This document shows positions 1 to 8,842 of a DNA stretch of 64,000 bases, piece by piece (position 1 is the stretch's first letter; each line of letters begins with the position of its first letter). The position numbers were made by a program, and so were the translations under genes. The notes beneath the pieces are model-generated. The model was given only the letters and a program-made list of their open reading frames with translations. It ran no database searches and was not told the DNA's origin. The stretch spans positions 2,480,001-2,544,000 of the forward strand of contig NC_014313.1 of the NCBI RefSeq assembly GCF_000143145.1. Reading direction: 5' to 3'. The stretch comes from Hyphomicrobium denitrificans ATCC 51888 (lineage in GTDB: Bacteria > Pseudomonadota > Alphaproteobacteria > Rhizobiales > Hyphomicrobiaceae).

Positions 1-478
1 CCGGCATTCCGGCGAGCCCGTTGACGCCGGCTCCGCGTGCGAGGCGCATGGCGAACGTCTCGGCCTGATCGCCTTGATGATGCGCGGTGACGACGGCGAC
101 ATCGCTCGCGCTCAGCGCGCGTGCATGATCATCGAGCAGCCGGTAACGTGCGCGGCGTGCGGCGTCGGGAATGCCGCGCGACGGCTTCTCGCCCGTCCAA
201 GGCAATGTGACGTGCGGCAGTCCTAATCGCTGCGCTTCGCTTGCGACGAACTCGGCTTCGCGCGGAGATTCGGGACGCAGTCCGTGATCGACCGTTGCGA
301 CGGAGAGCGATGGCGGAGCGCCGTTTCGGCGTTGACGCCATTCGGAGGCCAGCACGAGCAGAGCCATGCTATCCGGTCCGCCCGAAACTGCGAGGACGAC
401 GTGCTCAAACTTCGCGAGCGGCTCGAACGCGGCGTCCGCTTCGTCTGGTGTGATCGGCAGATGTGAGCCGCGCGACAT
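1..478 (-). CDS. tilS: tRNA(Ile)-lysidine synthase TilS, N-terminal part (cut by window start)
   Basis: TilS uses ATP to attach lysine to C34 of the AUA-reading tRNA-Ile, changing its decoding from AUG to AUA. The minus strand reads open from an ATG at 478 to the window edge, about 159 codons with no stop. The PP-loop ATP-pyrophosphatase motif SGGPDSM lies near residue 33, followed by VDHGLRPES and ALSASDVAVVTAHHQGDQAET, all typical of the TilS N-terminal nucleotide-binding domain. The C-terminal part is outside the window. It starts 24 bases after the end of cpoB, the usual alphaproteobacterial order (pal-cpoB-tilS-ftsH), so it is probably co-transcribed with cpoB. Identification is secure; the exact start is likely but not proven. 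Confidence 0.92.
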   Translation of the reverse strand, partial: MSRGSHLPITPDEADAAFEPLAKFEHVVLAVSGGPDSMALLVLASEWRQRRNGAPPSLSVATVDHGLRPESPREAEFVASEAQRLGLPHVTLPWTGEKPSRGIPDAARRARYRLLDDHARALSASDVAVVTAHHQGDQAETFAMRLARGAGVNGLAGMP

Positions 479-501
479 CGCTCTTCACCGCCAGCTACGC
501 G

Positions 502-1503
502 TTACTGGCACCCGACGCGCTGACGTTCGCTCTGTGCGCGCGTCTTGACGCTCTTGGGAGCCGTCGGAAACTTGGTCGCCAACTCAGCGAACGAGGAGCA
601 CGCCGCATCTTTCTGACCAAGACGATCGAGCGACATCGCGAGTTTCAGCAAGCTGTCGGGGGCCTTCGCGCCTTGCGCGTACGTTTGATAGCCCTTCAAG
701 AATGCGCTTGCGGCAGCCTTGTATTGCCCGCGGACGAAATGCGTTTCGCCGAGCCAGTATTGCGCGTTGCCGGAAAGCGAGTCGTTCGGAAACTTCTTCA
801 AGAACTCAGTGAACGACGTTTCCGCCGCGCCGTAATCGCGCTGCAAGAGATAGCCGTAAGCCTGCTCATAGAGCTGTTTCGGATCGTTGCTCGACTCACT
901 GGCCGGAGCCAACGCCGCCGTTGCGACCGATGCCGGCGGCGCTTCCGCGGCCGGGTTTCCAGCGGCCGGAGCAGCGTTCGGCGAATGCGCGCTATCGCTG
1001 CTGAGCAAACCGCCGATCGCGTCCTCGCCCGCGGCGACCGTCGTCGAGCCGAATCCGGGGCTTGGCTCGCCATCGTGTGCTTGCGGGTAGGTTCCGTCAG
1101 CAGCCGACGCAGTGGCCGAGGATGGCGGGATGTCGGACCGGCGCGGCGTACCGCCGAGGCTGCGAACCTGATCGGAAAGCTGCTGGACCTGAGCGGTCAG
1201 CGCGCGGATCTGAGTCTCGAGACTTTCGATGCGCGCCGCATCGCCGTCGCCTCCGGCTGTCGAAGCCGGAAATGGCGCGGGCGCGGAGCCACCGCTCTTC
1301 GCCAACGTCTCGAGCGTGCCGACGACGACCTGCATATCGACGAGTTGTTCTTCGAGCGACTGAACGCGCGTCTGCAGCCCGCTGTCAGCCGCCTTCGGCG
1401 CTTTATCCTTGGACTGAGCAAGCGCAGGCGTCGCCGCGACAAGCAACGCGACTGCCGCCACAGGAATTCCGAACCGAACTGGAATCAGTTTGCGCTTAGC
1501 CAT
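502..1503 (-). CDS. cpoB: Cell division coordinator CpoB (YbgF), periplasmic TPR protein
   Basis: CpoB is a periplasmic partner of the Tol-Pal system that links outer-membrane constriction to septal peptidoglycan synthesis. The 333-residue product has a signal peptide (hydrophobic residues 12-28 ending ATPALAQ). A coiled-coil segment around residues 45-115 (LETQIRALTAQVQQLSDQV) matches the trimerisation helix of the family. After a low-complexity Ala/Ser linker come TPR repeats in the last 125 residues (YEQAYGYLLQRDYGAAETSF, then GQYKAAASAFLKGY). It lies downstream of pal and upstream of tilS, as in most proteobacteria. A second OmpA-like gene separates it here from pal. Confidence 0.93.
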   Translation of the reverse strand: MAKRKLIPVRFGIPVAAVALLVAATPALAQSKDKAPKAADSGLQTRVQSLEEQLVDMQVVVGTLETLAKSGGSAPAPFPASTAGGDGDAARIESLETQIRALTAQVQQLSDQVRSLGGTPRRSDIPPSSATASAADGTYPQAHDGEPSPGFGSTTVAAGEDAIGGLLSSDSAHSPNAAPAAGNPAAEAPPASVATAALAPASESSNDPKQLYEQAYGYLLQRDYGAAETSFTEFLKKFPNDSLSGNAQYWLGETHFVRGQYKAAASAFLKGYQTYAQGAKAPDSLLKLAMSLDRLGQKDAACSSFAELATKFPTAPKSVKTRAQSERQRVGCQ

Positions 1504-1676
1504 GCCCTGGCCCTGCTCCGTATGATTCTATCAAAGCTACTCGTTTCGATATCGGCGCCGAGTCTAGCACAGCTATCGCGTATCGACCTGTCTCGTGCGC
1601 CCGATATTGGGCAAAATCAAATGAAGAGTCATGAGCTTCCCCGCCCATGCGGCAATCGCGGCGAAGCCAAGACGGC

Positions 1677-2465
1677 TTATTGCGCCACTTGGCCCGTCTC
1701 GGCGGGGCGGCCCGACAATCCTCTAGGCGGCCGCGTTGTGGACGATTGCATGCTCGATCTTATCGGATCCTGATCGCGAAGATCATTAATGAAAACTTCG
1801 GCGTTGCGATTCTGCGCCCGGCACATCGACGTCGAGCAGACCGCAACCTTGTCGTCGTTGCCCGTTGGTCTCAGGTCGACGCGACTCGCATCGAGTCCCG
1901 CCGCGATCAAACGATCGCGCACGGCTTCGGCCCGCTGCTTGGACAAGGTTTGCGCGGATCGCCGGTCACCGCCATCGTCGGAGCGGCCAATCACCGTGAT
2001 CGTCAGATTCGGACGGAGTTTCAGCCAGCGGGCCTGGCCCTCGATAATGGCCAGCGCCCGGCCGCCGAGTTCCGCGCTGCTTTCCGCAAAAAATACCCGA
2101 TCGCCGACGCTGATCAGAAACGCATGGCGGTACTCGGCCGTTCGTTCGGCTTCATCAGCGCGGATTGCGGCGCGCCCTTCTTCGGTATCTCCGTCGGAAC
2201 CGAGGGACGACAGCGCCCGGCGCGCACGCGCCGCTTCGGGCGAATCGGGAAAGGCCGAAATCAATTTCTGGAATAGCCGACGCGCGGAATCGTATGCGCG
2301 ATCCGAAGCCGCGTCCATTCCATCGACGAGAAGTTCCGCAGCAGTCTCGCCGTTCGGACCGTCGTCGTCTTCCTGCGCAATCGCAGACAGCGTGAACGCC
2401 ATCATGAGGGCGAGTACCGCCGACATGACGCCAATCACGAACCTGGATGACAGCGATTTCTGCAT
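1677..2465 (-). CDS. OmpA/Pal-like periplasmic protein with TPR-like N-terminus
   Basis: The 262-residue protein has an N-terminal signal peptide (residues 1-30, ending LSAIAQ), a short TPR-like segment (YDSARRLFQKLISAFPDSPE, about residues 57-76) and an OmpA-type peptidoglycan-binding domain from about residue 110 to 225. The domain keeps the aspartate and arginine of the family signature (GRSDDGG, then LSKQRAEAVRDRL). Like the neighbouring Pal it carries two cysteines before a QNR motif (VAVCSTSMCRAQNR). It has no lipobox, so it is probably soluble in the periplasm. It lies between pal and cpoB and looks like a diverged duplicate of pal fused to a CpoB-like repeat. Its specific role is unknown. 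Confidence 0.8.
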   Translation of the reverse strand: MQKSLSSRFVIGVMSAVLALMMAFTLSAIAQEDDDGPNGETAAELLVDGMDAASDRAYDSARRLFQKLISAFPDSPEAARARRALSSLGSDGDTEEGRAAIRADEAERTAEYRHAFLISVGDRVFFAESSAELGGRALAIIEGQARWLKLRPNLTITVIGRSDDGGDRRSAQTLSKQRAEAVRDRLIAAGLDASRVDLRPTGNDDKVAVCSTSMCRAQNRNAEVFINDLRDQDPIRSSMQSSTTRPPRGLSGRPAETGQVAQ

Positions 2466-2614
2466 TTGACGGGGTGCGCGTAATTCGGCTTTCCCGCCCG
2501 TTATGGCCGTCCAATTAGGCCAAACTTTGCCGATTTAGAGCCCGTCAAAAGCAATTGGCGCGTGTGGCTAATTTAATCCAGCCACCCGCGCCAATCTGAA
2601 TTTCGGTACAGAAG

Positions 2615-3130
2615 TTAGCGCTGGCTTACGACGCCGCCGCTGTTCAGCACTGTCTGAGCACGCCGGTTCTGCGACCAGCAGGAGATGTCGTTGCAAACCG
2701 CGACCGGACGTTCCTTGCCGTACGAGATCGTGCGGATGCGCGCGCCGTTGATCCCGTGCTGAGACAGGAAATTGCGCACCGTCGTGGCACGGCGGGCGCC
2801 GAGCGCGATGTTGTATTCGCGCGTGCCACGTTCGTCGGCATGACCTTCGATCGTGATCGCGTACTGCGAGTACTGTTGCAGCCACTGCGCCTGCTTCGAG
2901 AGCGTCTGCTGCGCTTCCGGCGTCAGGTCGATCGAGTCGGTCGAGAAGTAGACGATGTCGCCGACGTTCTGACTGAAGTCGCGCTGAGATCCGGGAGTCG
3001 CGGCGCCGTACTTGCCGCTCAACGCGTCCGGTTGGAGCTCTTTGTTGCTCGCGCACGCACCGACAGTCGCTGCGAGAATCGAAACGGCGGCGAGGCGCAG
3101 CCACATGCTCCGCGCTATCGTTGCCAGCAT
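2615..3130 (-). CDS. pal: Peptidoglycan-associated lipoprotein Pal
   Basis: Pal anchors the outer membrane to peptidoglycan and is the outer-membrane end of the Tol-Pal complex. The 171-residue precursor has a lipoprotein signal peptide with lipobox VGAC (Cys at about residue 26). The OmpA domain contains IEGHADERGTREYN and the arginine helix ARRATTVRNFL, which bind diaminopimelate. The end carries the paired cysteines before QNRRAQ seen in alphaproteobacterial Pal. A plausible ribosome site (AAAGGGATAAACGAA) precedes the ATG at 3130. tolB is about 1 kb upstream instead of directly adjacent; the gap holds two small lipoprotein genes. Confidence 0.96.
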   Translation of the reverse strand: MLATIARSMWLRLAAVSILAATVGACASNKELQPDALSGKYGAATPGSQRDFSQNVGDIVYFSTDSIDLTPEAQQTLSKQAQWLQQYSQYAITIEGHADERGTREYNIALGARRATTVRNFLSQHGINGARIRTISYGKERPVAVCNDISCWSQNRRAQTVLNSGGVVSQR

Positions 3131-3486
3131 TTCGTTTATCCCTTTCGTCTCGATCGCAACTCTCGAGCAAGCCAGATCGCGTTTAATCCGCTCCGCAAGA
3201 GGCCATCTTTGTTCTGTCAGCGTTTAGTGGAATGATCAGCCGAAAATATGGCCGATTCCGCAGATTCACAGCGATTTCATGTGCATCGAATGCCGACGCA
3301 ATTGTTAGCGCAGCGAGACCATCAGCCGACCCAACGGTATGTAACATCGCGGCTTTGCGGCGCACGTGCGACCAATTCGATTTTGCAGAATTTCCCACAT
3401 GCAAAATGTGGTCATGCCGTCAGCACATTTTCGACTCGGTTCCTAACCGAAATTCGACAGCCGACGAATCGATACGCCAAAAAGCT

Positions 3487-3531
3487 CAAGACCGAGATGG
3501 TGGCGAGGAAATCGCCAACAACTCGGTCTTG
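3487..3531 (-). terminator. Long nested hairpin, probable terminator of the small-lipoprotein genes
   Basis: A perfect 10-base inverted repeat (CAAGACCGAG / CTCGGTCTTG) encloses a second perfect 6-bp stem (TGGCGA / TCGCCA, 5-base loop). On the minus strand the outer stem is followed closely by AGCTTTTTGG, the arrangement of an intrinsic terminator. It lies 44 bases after the stop of the downstream small lipoprotein gene. The rest of 3131-3574 shows no convincing gene. Confidence 0.6.
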
Positions 3532-3574
3532 AAGATCGGTATGAAAAACGCATTACTAAGACAACAGGCGGTGC

Positions 3575-3700
3575 TTAGCGCACTGCCTGAGCCGAAGCGG
3601 CCGGACCGCCGAGCTTCAGAGGCTGATGCTCAACTTCTTTCCGGCATGCGCCGACAGCAACAGCAACTAGAACTGCAGCAAGAACGATTGCGCTCTTCAT
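3575..3700 (-). CDS. Small lipoprotein, 41 residues, copy 1 of a tandem pair
   Basis: I do not recognise this protein. The minus strand has a strong ribosome site (AAAGGAGAC, 8 bases before the ATG) and a 41-codon frame. The product has a short basic start (MKS), a hydrophobic stretch rich in Ala and Val and a lipobox VGAC at residues 16-19, so the mature lipoprotein would have only about 23 residues (CRKEVEHQPLKLGG, then PAASAQAVR). The adjacent upstream gene encodes nearly the same mature peptide, which strongly argues that both are real. It sits between tolB and pal, on the same strand, and is followed by a terminator-like hairpin. Confidence 0.72.
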   Translation of the reverse strand: MKSAIVLAAVLVAVAVGACRKEVEHQPLKLGGPAASAQAVR

Positions 3701-3734
3701 GTGTAGTCTCCTTTGAGTTCCAAACAGTCCGCTA

Positions 3735-3869
3735 TTAGCGAACGGCCTGGCTGCTTGCGGTGGGACCGCCGAGCTTCAAAGGAACGTGCTCAGCTTCGCG
3801 ACGGCATGCGCTAACTGCGACAGCCGTAGCTATGACTGACAAAAGGATCAGCCCCTTCACACCCTGCAT
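3735..3869 (-). CDS. Small lipoprotein, 44 residues, copy 2 of a tandem pair
   Basis: This is a paralogue of the gene at 3575-3700, 34 bases upstream of it. A ribosome site (AGGAGATATGACC) precedes the ATG at 3869. The product has a signal sequence, a lipobox VSAC at residues 19-22 and a mature part of 23 residues (CRREAEHVPLKLGG, then PTASSQAVR). The mature parts of the two proteins differ at only 5 of 23 positions, while the signal peptides differ much more, so selection appears to act on the mature peptide. Function is unknown; size and lipid anchor recall entericidin-like or lysis-type lipoproteins, but no specific similarity is claimed. Confidence 0.72.
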   Translation of the reverse strand: MQGVKGLILLSVIATAVAVSACRREAEHVPLKLGGPTASSQAVR

Positions 3870-4075
3870 GGTCATATCTCCTGATACGATTCCGGCAAAA
3901 GCCGTACTCTGGGGTACCGGGAGGGCGTCGCACGATCAAGGACAGAGGCGACAAAAACCAAGTTTTCCAATCCTATAGATGCGAAAATGCAACGACAGCG
4001 CGTGTGGGAAAGTCAACACTTTTGCGGACGTCGAAAGCGCACCTAACTTGTTGTTTTAACCATATTATTTTGTCT

Positions 4076-4104
4076 GCTCCGAAACCTGCTCGAAGTTCCG
4101 GAGC
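4076..4104 (-). other. Inverted repeat downstream of tolB
   Basis: A 10-bp imperfect stem (GCTCCGGAAC / GTTTCGGAGC on the minus strand, one G-T pair, 9-base loop) lies 22 bases after the tolB stop. It is not followed by a T run, so it may be an attenuator, an mRNA-stabilising hairpin or a factor-dependent end. Between it and the lipoprotein genes (3870-4075) there is nothing else I can support except a TTGACT on the minus strand near 4010 that could be part of a promoter. Confidence 0.3.
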
Positions 4105-4125
4105 CCGCCGTTTCTAAAGAAGGTG

Positions 4126-5463
4126 TTAATTTAGAAGCGGTGACCAGGCGGGGTCTGATGCGAAGGATGGCGTCGTCACCTGACGTTCGTTGAAGCCGGT
4201 GATGTCGACCGAGTAAATCTTCGGTCCGCCGCTCGTCGACTGAGAATCGCGCCAGAACATCAGGACGCGGCCATTGGGCGCCCAAGTCGGCCCTTCATTA
4301 TGGAAACCCTCCGTCAGAACACGCTCTCCGGAGCCGTCGGGCTTCATCACGCCAATCAAGAATCGGCCGCCGGCCTGCTGAGTGAAGGCGATGTAGTCGC
4401 CGCGCGGTGACCAGACCGGCGTCGAGTAGCTGCCGCCTCCGAGCGAGATCGGGTGCGCGCCAGAGCCGTCGGCATTCATGACATAAAGCTTCTGCGTGCC
4501 GTCGCGGTCGCTCTCGAACACGATCTGGCGGCCGTCAGGAGAATAGCTCGGACTGGTGTCGATGCCGCTCGACTCGGTCAGCCGGCGCGGCTGCCGTGTC
4601 CGCAGGTCCATTTCATAAATGCTGGAGCGTCCGTCCGGCGTGCCGAGACTCATCACGACGCGCTGCCCGTCCGGCGAGAAGCGCGGTGCGAACGTCATGC
4701 CGGGAAAGTCGCCCACAAGCTCGCGCCGTCCCGACTCGAGGTTCATGATGAAAACCTTCGGCTGGTCGGACGTGTAGGACATGTAGGTGATTTCCTGGTT
4801 CGTCGGCGAGAACCGCGGCGTGAGCACAAGCTCCTTGCCTTGCGTCAGCAGGCGCACGTTGGCGCCGTCCTGATCCATGATCGCGAGGCGTTTGACGCGA
4901 TTCTGCGCCGGGCCCGTCTCGTCGACGAACACGACGCGCGTATCGAAGTAGCCCTTTTCGCCCGTGAGACGCTCATAGACGCTGTCGGCGATCATGTGCG
5001 CGATGCGCCGCCAGTTCTGCGCTGACGTCGAGAACCGCTGGCCGGCGAGCTGCTTGCCGCTTGCGACGTCCCAAAGCCGGAACTCAGCGCCCACACGGCC
5101 GTCACCTGCGTTGACGATGCGCCCAACAACCAGGGCATCGGCCTGCACGGAGCGCCAGTCGCCGAAGCGCGGCACGGCGTTGACGTCCCTGATCTGCTCC
5201 AGGAAGGACGCGCGGTCGAGGGGCCGGAACAGGCCGGACCGTTCGAGATCTGCTTGCAGCACATCCGAGACGTTGGCCGCGAGTTGCGGATCATCACCAA
5301 CGAAGAGCGGAATCGCGATCGGGATCGGCGCGATGGTGCCTTCCGTCTGCGTGCCTTTGAGTTGTGCCTGCGCCCTCGTTGCAAAACCACTGTCGAGCGC
5401 GAGCCCGACAGCGATCAGACAGATGAAGGCAAGCGCGTACTGCAGTGGATTTTTCGGGCTCAT
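4126..5463 (-). CDS. tolB: Tol-Pal system beta-propeller protein TolB
   Basis: TolB is the periplasmic protein that links TolA to Pal. The product (445 residues from the ATG at 5463) has a signal peptide (hydrophobic core about residues 8-25), an N-terminal domain containing [20 protein letters not shown], and a C-terminal six-bladed beta-propeller made of WD40-like PD40 repeats: [50 protein letters not shown] and [12 protein letters not shown]. An ATG seven codons upstream (5484) is also possible; neither has a strong ribosome site, and 5463 gives a more standard signal peptide. It follows tolA by about 80 bases and belongs to the tol operon. Confidence 0.96.
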   Translation of the reverse strand: MSPKNPLQYALAFICLIAVGLALDSGFATRAQAQLKGTQTEGTIAPIPIAIPLFVGDDPQLAANVSDVLQADLERSGLFRPLDRASFLEQIRDVNAVPRFGDWRSVQADALVVGRIVNAGDGRVGAEFRLWDVASGKQLAGQRFSTSAQNWRRIAHMIADSVYERLTGEKGYFDTRVVFVDETGPAQNRVKRLAIMDQDGANVRLLTQGKELVLTPRFSPTNQEITYMSYTSDQPKVFIMNLESGRRELVGDFPGMTFAPRFSPDGQRVVMSLGTPDGRSSIYEMDLRTRQPRRLTESSGIDTSPSYSPDGRQIVFESDRDGTQKLYVMNADGSGAHPISLGGGSYSTPVWSPRGDYIAFTQQAGGRFLIGVMKPDGSGERVLTEGFHNEGPTWAPNGRVLMFWRDSQSTSGGPKIYSVDITGFNERQVTTPSFASDPAWSPLLN

Positions 5464-5542
5464 GCTCGATCTCTCATCCGTCAATCGTTGGCCATCACAG
5501 GTCGTGTTCGCTTCGTGGTCGAATGAAGCAACTTTTTGGCGT

Positions 5543-6697
5543 TTACAACATCTGGCGCGGATCGAAAGTCCAGTCGACGATCTTCCATGCGTTGTATTTG
5601 TCGGGAGGCAATCTGAACGGCGCGCACATTCGCACCGCTCGGAGCGCCGCTTCCGTATAAACCTGTCCCGCCGTGGTTGGTGGCGCGGAGGTAACGCGAG
5701 GCTCGCCCGATAGGCTGCCGTCGGGATTCATTTCCCAATGCAGTTCGACAACTGGAACCTCCTCGCCGCCGCCGGTGCCGGGCGGACGCCAGCAGCCGTT
5801 GAGCTGCGACTTTATCATGCCTTTCAGCATGTCCTGCTCGCGCAGCGACAGCACGGTGTCGGTGCCGGTGGCCGTTCCGGCTTCGCGGCCGGTTTTTTCC
5901 GCGGTCGCGCTCGAACCGGCCGCCTGCTGACCTTTTTTCCTCGGGTCCTTGTCGAGCAGCGCCTTCGGAGGCGCGTCTTCCGGCGACTTGTCGAGGATCG
6001 ACGCGATGCGGCTCGGATCGAACTGCTTCTTCGCCGCTTCGGCTTTTTTCCTGGCTTCTTCCTGCTTCTTTTTCTTCAGCTCGGCAGCGCGCTTTTTCTT
6101 CTCGGCCTCCTCGGCTTTCTTTTTGGCTTCTGCTTCAGCCTTCTTCTTTGCCTCGTCCTCGGCCTTCTTGCGCGCTTCGTCCTCCGCCTTCTTCTTGGCT
6201 TCCTCAGCCTTGCGCTCGTCCTCGAGCTTCTGCTCGAGGATCTTCTTTTCGTCCGGCGTCGGGCCGGGCGCGGGCTCAGGAGGAGGCGGCGGCTCTTCCA
6301 GCTTTTTCGCGATCGGATCAGGTGGCGGCGGAGGCTTCACCTGCTCGGCTGCCTTCGGGGGCTCGGCGGGCGGAGGAGGCTCGGCCGCCTCGGGCGGCGG
6401 CTCAGCCTTGGCGACCTGCTGCTCCTGCGGCGGCGGCGGTGGTGGCGGCGCAGCGTTGCTCGGCTTGGCCGTGTCGTTCTTGCTGTCGTCGGGCTTCGGT
6501 TCTTCCTTGGCCCTCGTCTCGAGGTTCTTCGCGTCCTCGCTCCCCTGTTTCAGGCGCAGGAACTCCGACGGTGTGATGATGTCGGCAGCAATCGCCGGCG
6601 TGTCCGGCGTCAGGGCCGGAACTGAGCGCATGGAAAAAAGCGCCCATCCGAGGAGCGCGGCATGAAATGCTAACGACAGGACAAGTCCGAAGGGCAC
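5543..6697 (-). CDS. tolA: TolA, inner-membrane/periplasm-spanning Tol-Pal component
   Basis: TolA transmits proton-driven motion from TolQR to TolB-Pal at the division site. The 384-residue protein has one membrane helix (about residues 5-22), a proline-rich segment (about residues 75-140), a long Glu/Lys/Ala helix (about residues 145-225, repeats such as [20 protein letters not shown]) and a C-terminal TonB-like domain ([17 protein letters not shown] through the last 100 residues) ending near [11 protein letters not shown]. It starts 2 bases after the tolR stop. The order tolQ-tolR-tolA-tolB is conserved. Confidence 0.95.
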   Translation of the reverse strand: MPFGLVLSLAFHAALLGWALFSMRSVPALTPDTPAIAADIITPSEFLRLKQGSEDAKNLETRAKEEPKPDDSKNDTAKPSNAAPPPPPPPQEQQVAKAEPPPEAAEPPPPAEPPKAAEQVKPPPPPDPIAKKLEEPPPPPEPAPGPTPDEKKILEQKLEDERKAEEAKKKAEDEARKKAEDEAKKKAEAEAKKKAEEAEKKKRAAELKKKKQEEARKKAEAAKKQFDPSRIASILDKSPEDAPPKALLDKDPRKKGQQAAGSSATAEKTGREAGTATGTDTVLSLREQDMLKGMIKSQLNGCWRPPGTGGGEEVPVVELHWEMNPDGSLSGEPRVTSAPPTTAGQVYTEAALRAVRMCAPFRLPPDKYNAWKIVDWTFDPRQML

Positions 6698-6699
6698 CG

Positions 6700-7158
6700 C
6701 TAAGTGCCTCCCTTCTCCTGATCGAGAACGAACGACAGCTTCTTGAATCCGCCGTCGTTGATGCGTCCCATCACCTTCATGACGACGCCATAAGGCACGC
6801 CTCTATCGCCGCGCACGAAAATCGTCTCGTCGTATCCGTTCTTCGCAATGGCCTTGAGCTTGTCCGCCAGTTCATCGAGACTGATCTGCGTATCGCCGAT
6901 GAAGACGTCGCCGTTGACCTTCACGGTGACCGCGAGCGGCTCCTGCTTCGGCGTCGGGATCTGCTGGCCTTTCGCTTCCGGCAAATCGACCGGGATGCCG
7001 ACCTGCAGAAGCGGCGCGGCGACCATGAAGATGATCAGAAGCACGAGCATCACGTCGACCATCGGCGTGACGTTGATTTCGCTCATCGGAGCGTTGCGGC
7101 CGCGACGCCGGCGGCCACGACCGCCGCCTCCGCCGCCTACCTTGATGCTGGCGCCCAT
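6700..7158 (-). CDS. tolR: TolR/ExbD-family proton-motor protein
   Basis: TolR forms with TolQ the proton-conducting stator of the Tol system. The 152-residue protein has a glycine/arginine-rich cytoplasmic start, then SEINVTPMVDVMLVLLIIF, where the membrane helix carries the conserved aspartate that binds the proton, and a periplasmic domain. It follows tolQ by 4 bases and precedes tolA by 2 bases, so translation is probably coupled. Confidence 0.95.
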   Translation of the reverse strand: MGASIKVGGGGGGRGRRRRGRNAPMSEINVTPMVDVMLVLLIIFMVAAPLLQVGIPVDLPEAKGQQIPTPKQEPLAVTVKVNGDVFIGDTQISLDELADKLKAIAKNGYDETIFVRGDRGVPYGVVMKVMGRINDGGFKKLSFVLDQEKGGT

Positions 7159-7162
7159 GGAA

Positions 7163-7891
7163 TCAGGTCCTCACGTCGATCTGACGCGATACGATCGCGG
7201 CGAACTCATCGGAAAACGCATACAGGCGTTGAGAAATCGCAGACGAATCGGCGGAAAATTTGTTGTAGAACACGACGGCGGGAATAGCGGCCATGAGGCC
7301 GAGCGCCGTTGCGAACAGCGCTTCCGCGATACCCGGCGCAACGACCGCCAGCGACGTGTTCTTAGAAACAGCGATCGACTGGAAGCTCGTCATGATGCCC
7401 CAGACGGTGCCGAACAGACCGACGAACGGCGCGGTCGAGCCAACGGTCGCGAGAAAGAGCAGCCGGCGGTCGAGGCGTTCCATCTCGCGGCTGATCGTGA
7501 CGTCCATCACCTTCTCGACGCGCAGCTGAATGCCGCCGAGCGCGCGGATGTTGCCTTCGACGGAGCGTTTCCATTCGCGCATCGCGGCGACGAACAGCGC
7601 AGCCATCGTGATCGTCCGTCCGCGCGAGAGATTGGCGTAAAGCTCGTCGAGCGACTGGCCGGACCAGAACATCTGCTCGAACTTATCGCTCTCGACGCGG
7701 GCGCGGCGAAACGCCAGCAGCTTCTCGAAAATGATCGCCCACGACCAGATCGAGGCGAGACCCAATCCCGTCATCACGATTTTGACGACGAGGCTGGCCT
7801 GCATGAATAGTTCAATGAAGGAAAATCCAGCTGCATTGACCGGAGCAACGACGCCTTGAGCGACATCCGCGGGATTCATTTCACCATCCAT
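7163..7891 (-). CDS. tolQ: TolQ/MotA/ExbB-family proton channel protein
   Basis: TolQ is the multi-helix subunit of the TolQR proton channel that energises TolA. The 242-residue protein shows the family pattern: helix 1 (SLVVKIVMTGLGLASIWSWA), a cytoplasmic loop (RVESDKFEQMFWSGQSLDEL), then the paired helices with TVGSTAPFVGLFGTVWGIM and ALFATALGLMAAIPAVVFYN. The start at 7891 gives MDGEMNPAD; an internal ATG at 7879 is an alternative. In most alphaproteobacteria ybgC is directly upstream; here about 4 kb of opposite-strand genes separates them. Confidence 0.95.
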   Translation of the reverse strand: MDGEMNPADVAQGVVAPVNAAGFSFIELFMQASLVVKIVMTGLGLASIWSWAIIFEKLLAFRRARVESDKFEQMFWSGQSLDELYANLSRGRTITMAALFVAAMREWKRSVEGNIRALGGIQLRVEKVMDVTISREMERLDRRLLFLATVGSTAPFVGLFGTVWGIMTSFQSIAVSKNTSLAVVAPGIAEALFATALGLMAAIPAVVFYNKFSADSSAISQRLYAFSDEFAAIVSRQIDVRT

Positions 7892-8531
7892 GTCGAAGAA
7901 ATGCAGGGCTCGGTCGGAGCGCGCATGAGATTAAAGCCAGAAGACGCCGGCAATCGCGCGCCGCGGGATCGCTCGCGATAGCGTGTGGCGATGATATGAC
8001 GTCCACCCTGACTGACATGCCCCGCCGCATGCGCTTTTCGTGGATCAGAGCTTTCGCCGCGCAATATGACGAAACAAGGGCCCCTGCGCCGCAGACGCGA
8101 TGGCGCAGACGGTGGTTTATCCACGCAAAACATGCGACAATCGCGCGCGTTGGGTGTTGGCGCCATCCTTGCCGCGGAAATACAGTCCTTCGCGCTGGTT
8201 TTGGGGCGCTCGTCTCACTGACCGGACGGCCGAAAATGAATGCACTCTATTTAAGCAATTGATCAAAATTTATGCATTTCGCGCTGCAGCACGAGCCCAA
8301 CAATTTGATTTCAATCAATAATGTCTAGGTTGACCGCACTGCGTTATGCGCAGCGCGTCATCGAATTTTGTTTTCATGTTACGAAAAAAAGTTGACTAAG
8401 AGCCAACAGATACGCGAGTTGGTACTAGGCTGGGCAATCAGGCAAAGTGACACACTTTGCTGTGGTCCAGGCTCAAACGCGTATCAAAAAAAGAAACTAA
8501 TCCGTACACGTTGAATGACAGGGAAACGCTG
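7892..8531. other. Divergent intergenic region between tolQ and the permease operon
   Basis: This 640-base stretch must hold the promoters for the minus-strand tol operon and the plus-strand permease operon. The part from about 8260 to 8420 is clearly AT-richer than its surroundings and includes TTGACT at 8392-8397, a good -35-like hexamer, but no well-spaced -10 could be assigned. No credible gene was seen; the open frames present lack ribosome sites and have arginine-rich, non-protein-like translations. Confidence 0.4.
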
Positions 8532-8831
8532 ATGAACAAGGAAAATCCTCACGCTGACCCACGAATAGCCAAGAAGTTTGCGGGTGACCGTAACTGGTCA
8601 TTTGTCGCAGTTGGCGTTCTATGGGCGCTCTACGCTTTCGTCTTCTACGAAGTGAAGGACTACGTCGACCAACAGGTTGCTTGGACACTCGCTATATTTG
8701 GTGGGCTTGTCCTCTTGTTCAATACCGCCGCCATTCTGGCGATGGTCGCGCACCTCAGCGAGGAGCGTGATGAAATCTATGGGCTGGATCTTCACTACAT
8801 CGATCTCGCCAAGAAAAAATCTTACAGCTGA
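8532..8831 (+). CDS. Small two-helix membrane protein, first gene of permease operon
   Basis: I do not recognise this 99-residue family. The ATG at 8532 was chosen because a GGGAAA ribosome-like site lies just upstream and the product starts sensibly (MNKENPHADPRIAKKFAG). Two membrane helices are visible, about residues 21-40 (WSFVAVGVLWALYAFVFYEV) and 48-70 (WTLAIFGGLVLLFNTAAILAMV), followed by a charged tail (EERDEIYGLDLHYIDLAKKK). It is the first of four closely spaced genes ending in an APC permease, so it may be an accessory subunit of the transporter. That role is inference from context. Confidence 0.75.
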   Translation: MNKENPHADPRIAKKFAGDRNWSFVAVGVLWALYAFVFYEVKDYVDQQVAWTLAIFGGLVLLFNTAAILAMVAHLSEERDEIYGLDLHYIDLAKKKSYS

Positions 8832-8842
8832 TAGGTGGTACC

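Noticed and set aside
463..1773. Long plus-strand frame opposite cpoB
   Set aside because: Its arginine-rich translation is the shadow of cpoB on the other strand; cpoB has signal peptide, coiled coil and TPRs.
3183..3404. 73-codon minus-strand frame upstream of pal
   Set aside because: No ribosome site, no recognisable features, and composition unlike neighbouring genes.
5738..6625. Long plus-strand frame opposite tolA
   Set aside because: Leu/Arg low-complexity translation arises from the complementary strand of the Lys/Glu/Ala/Pro-rich tolA.
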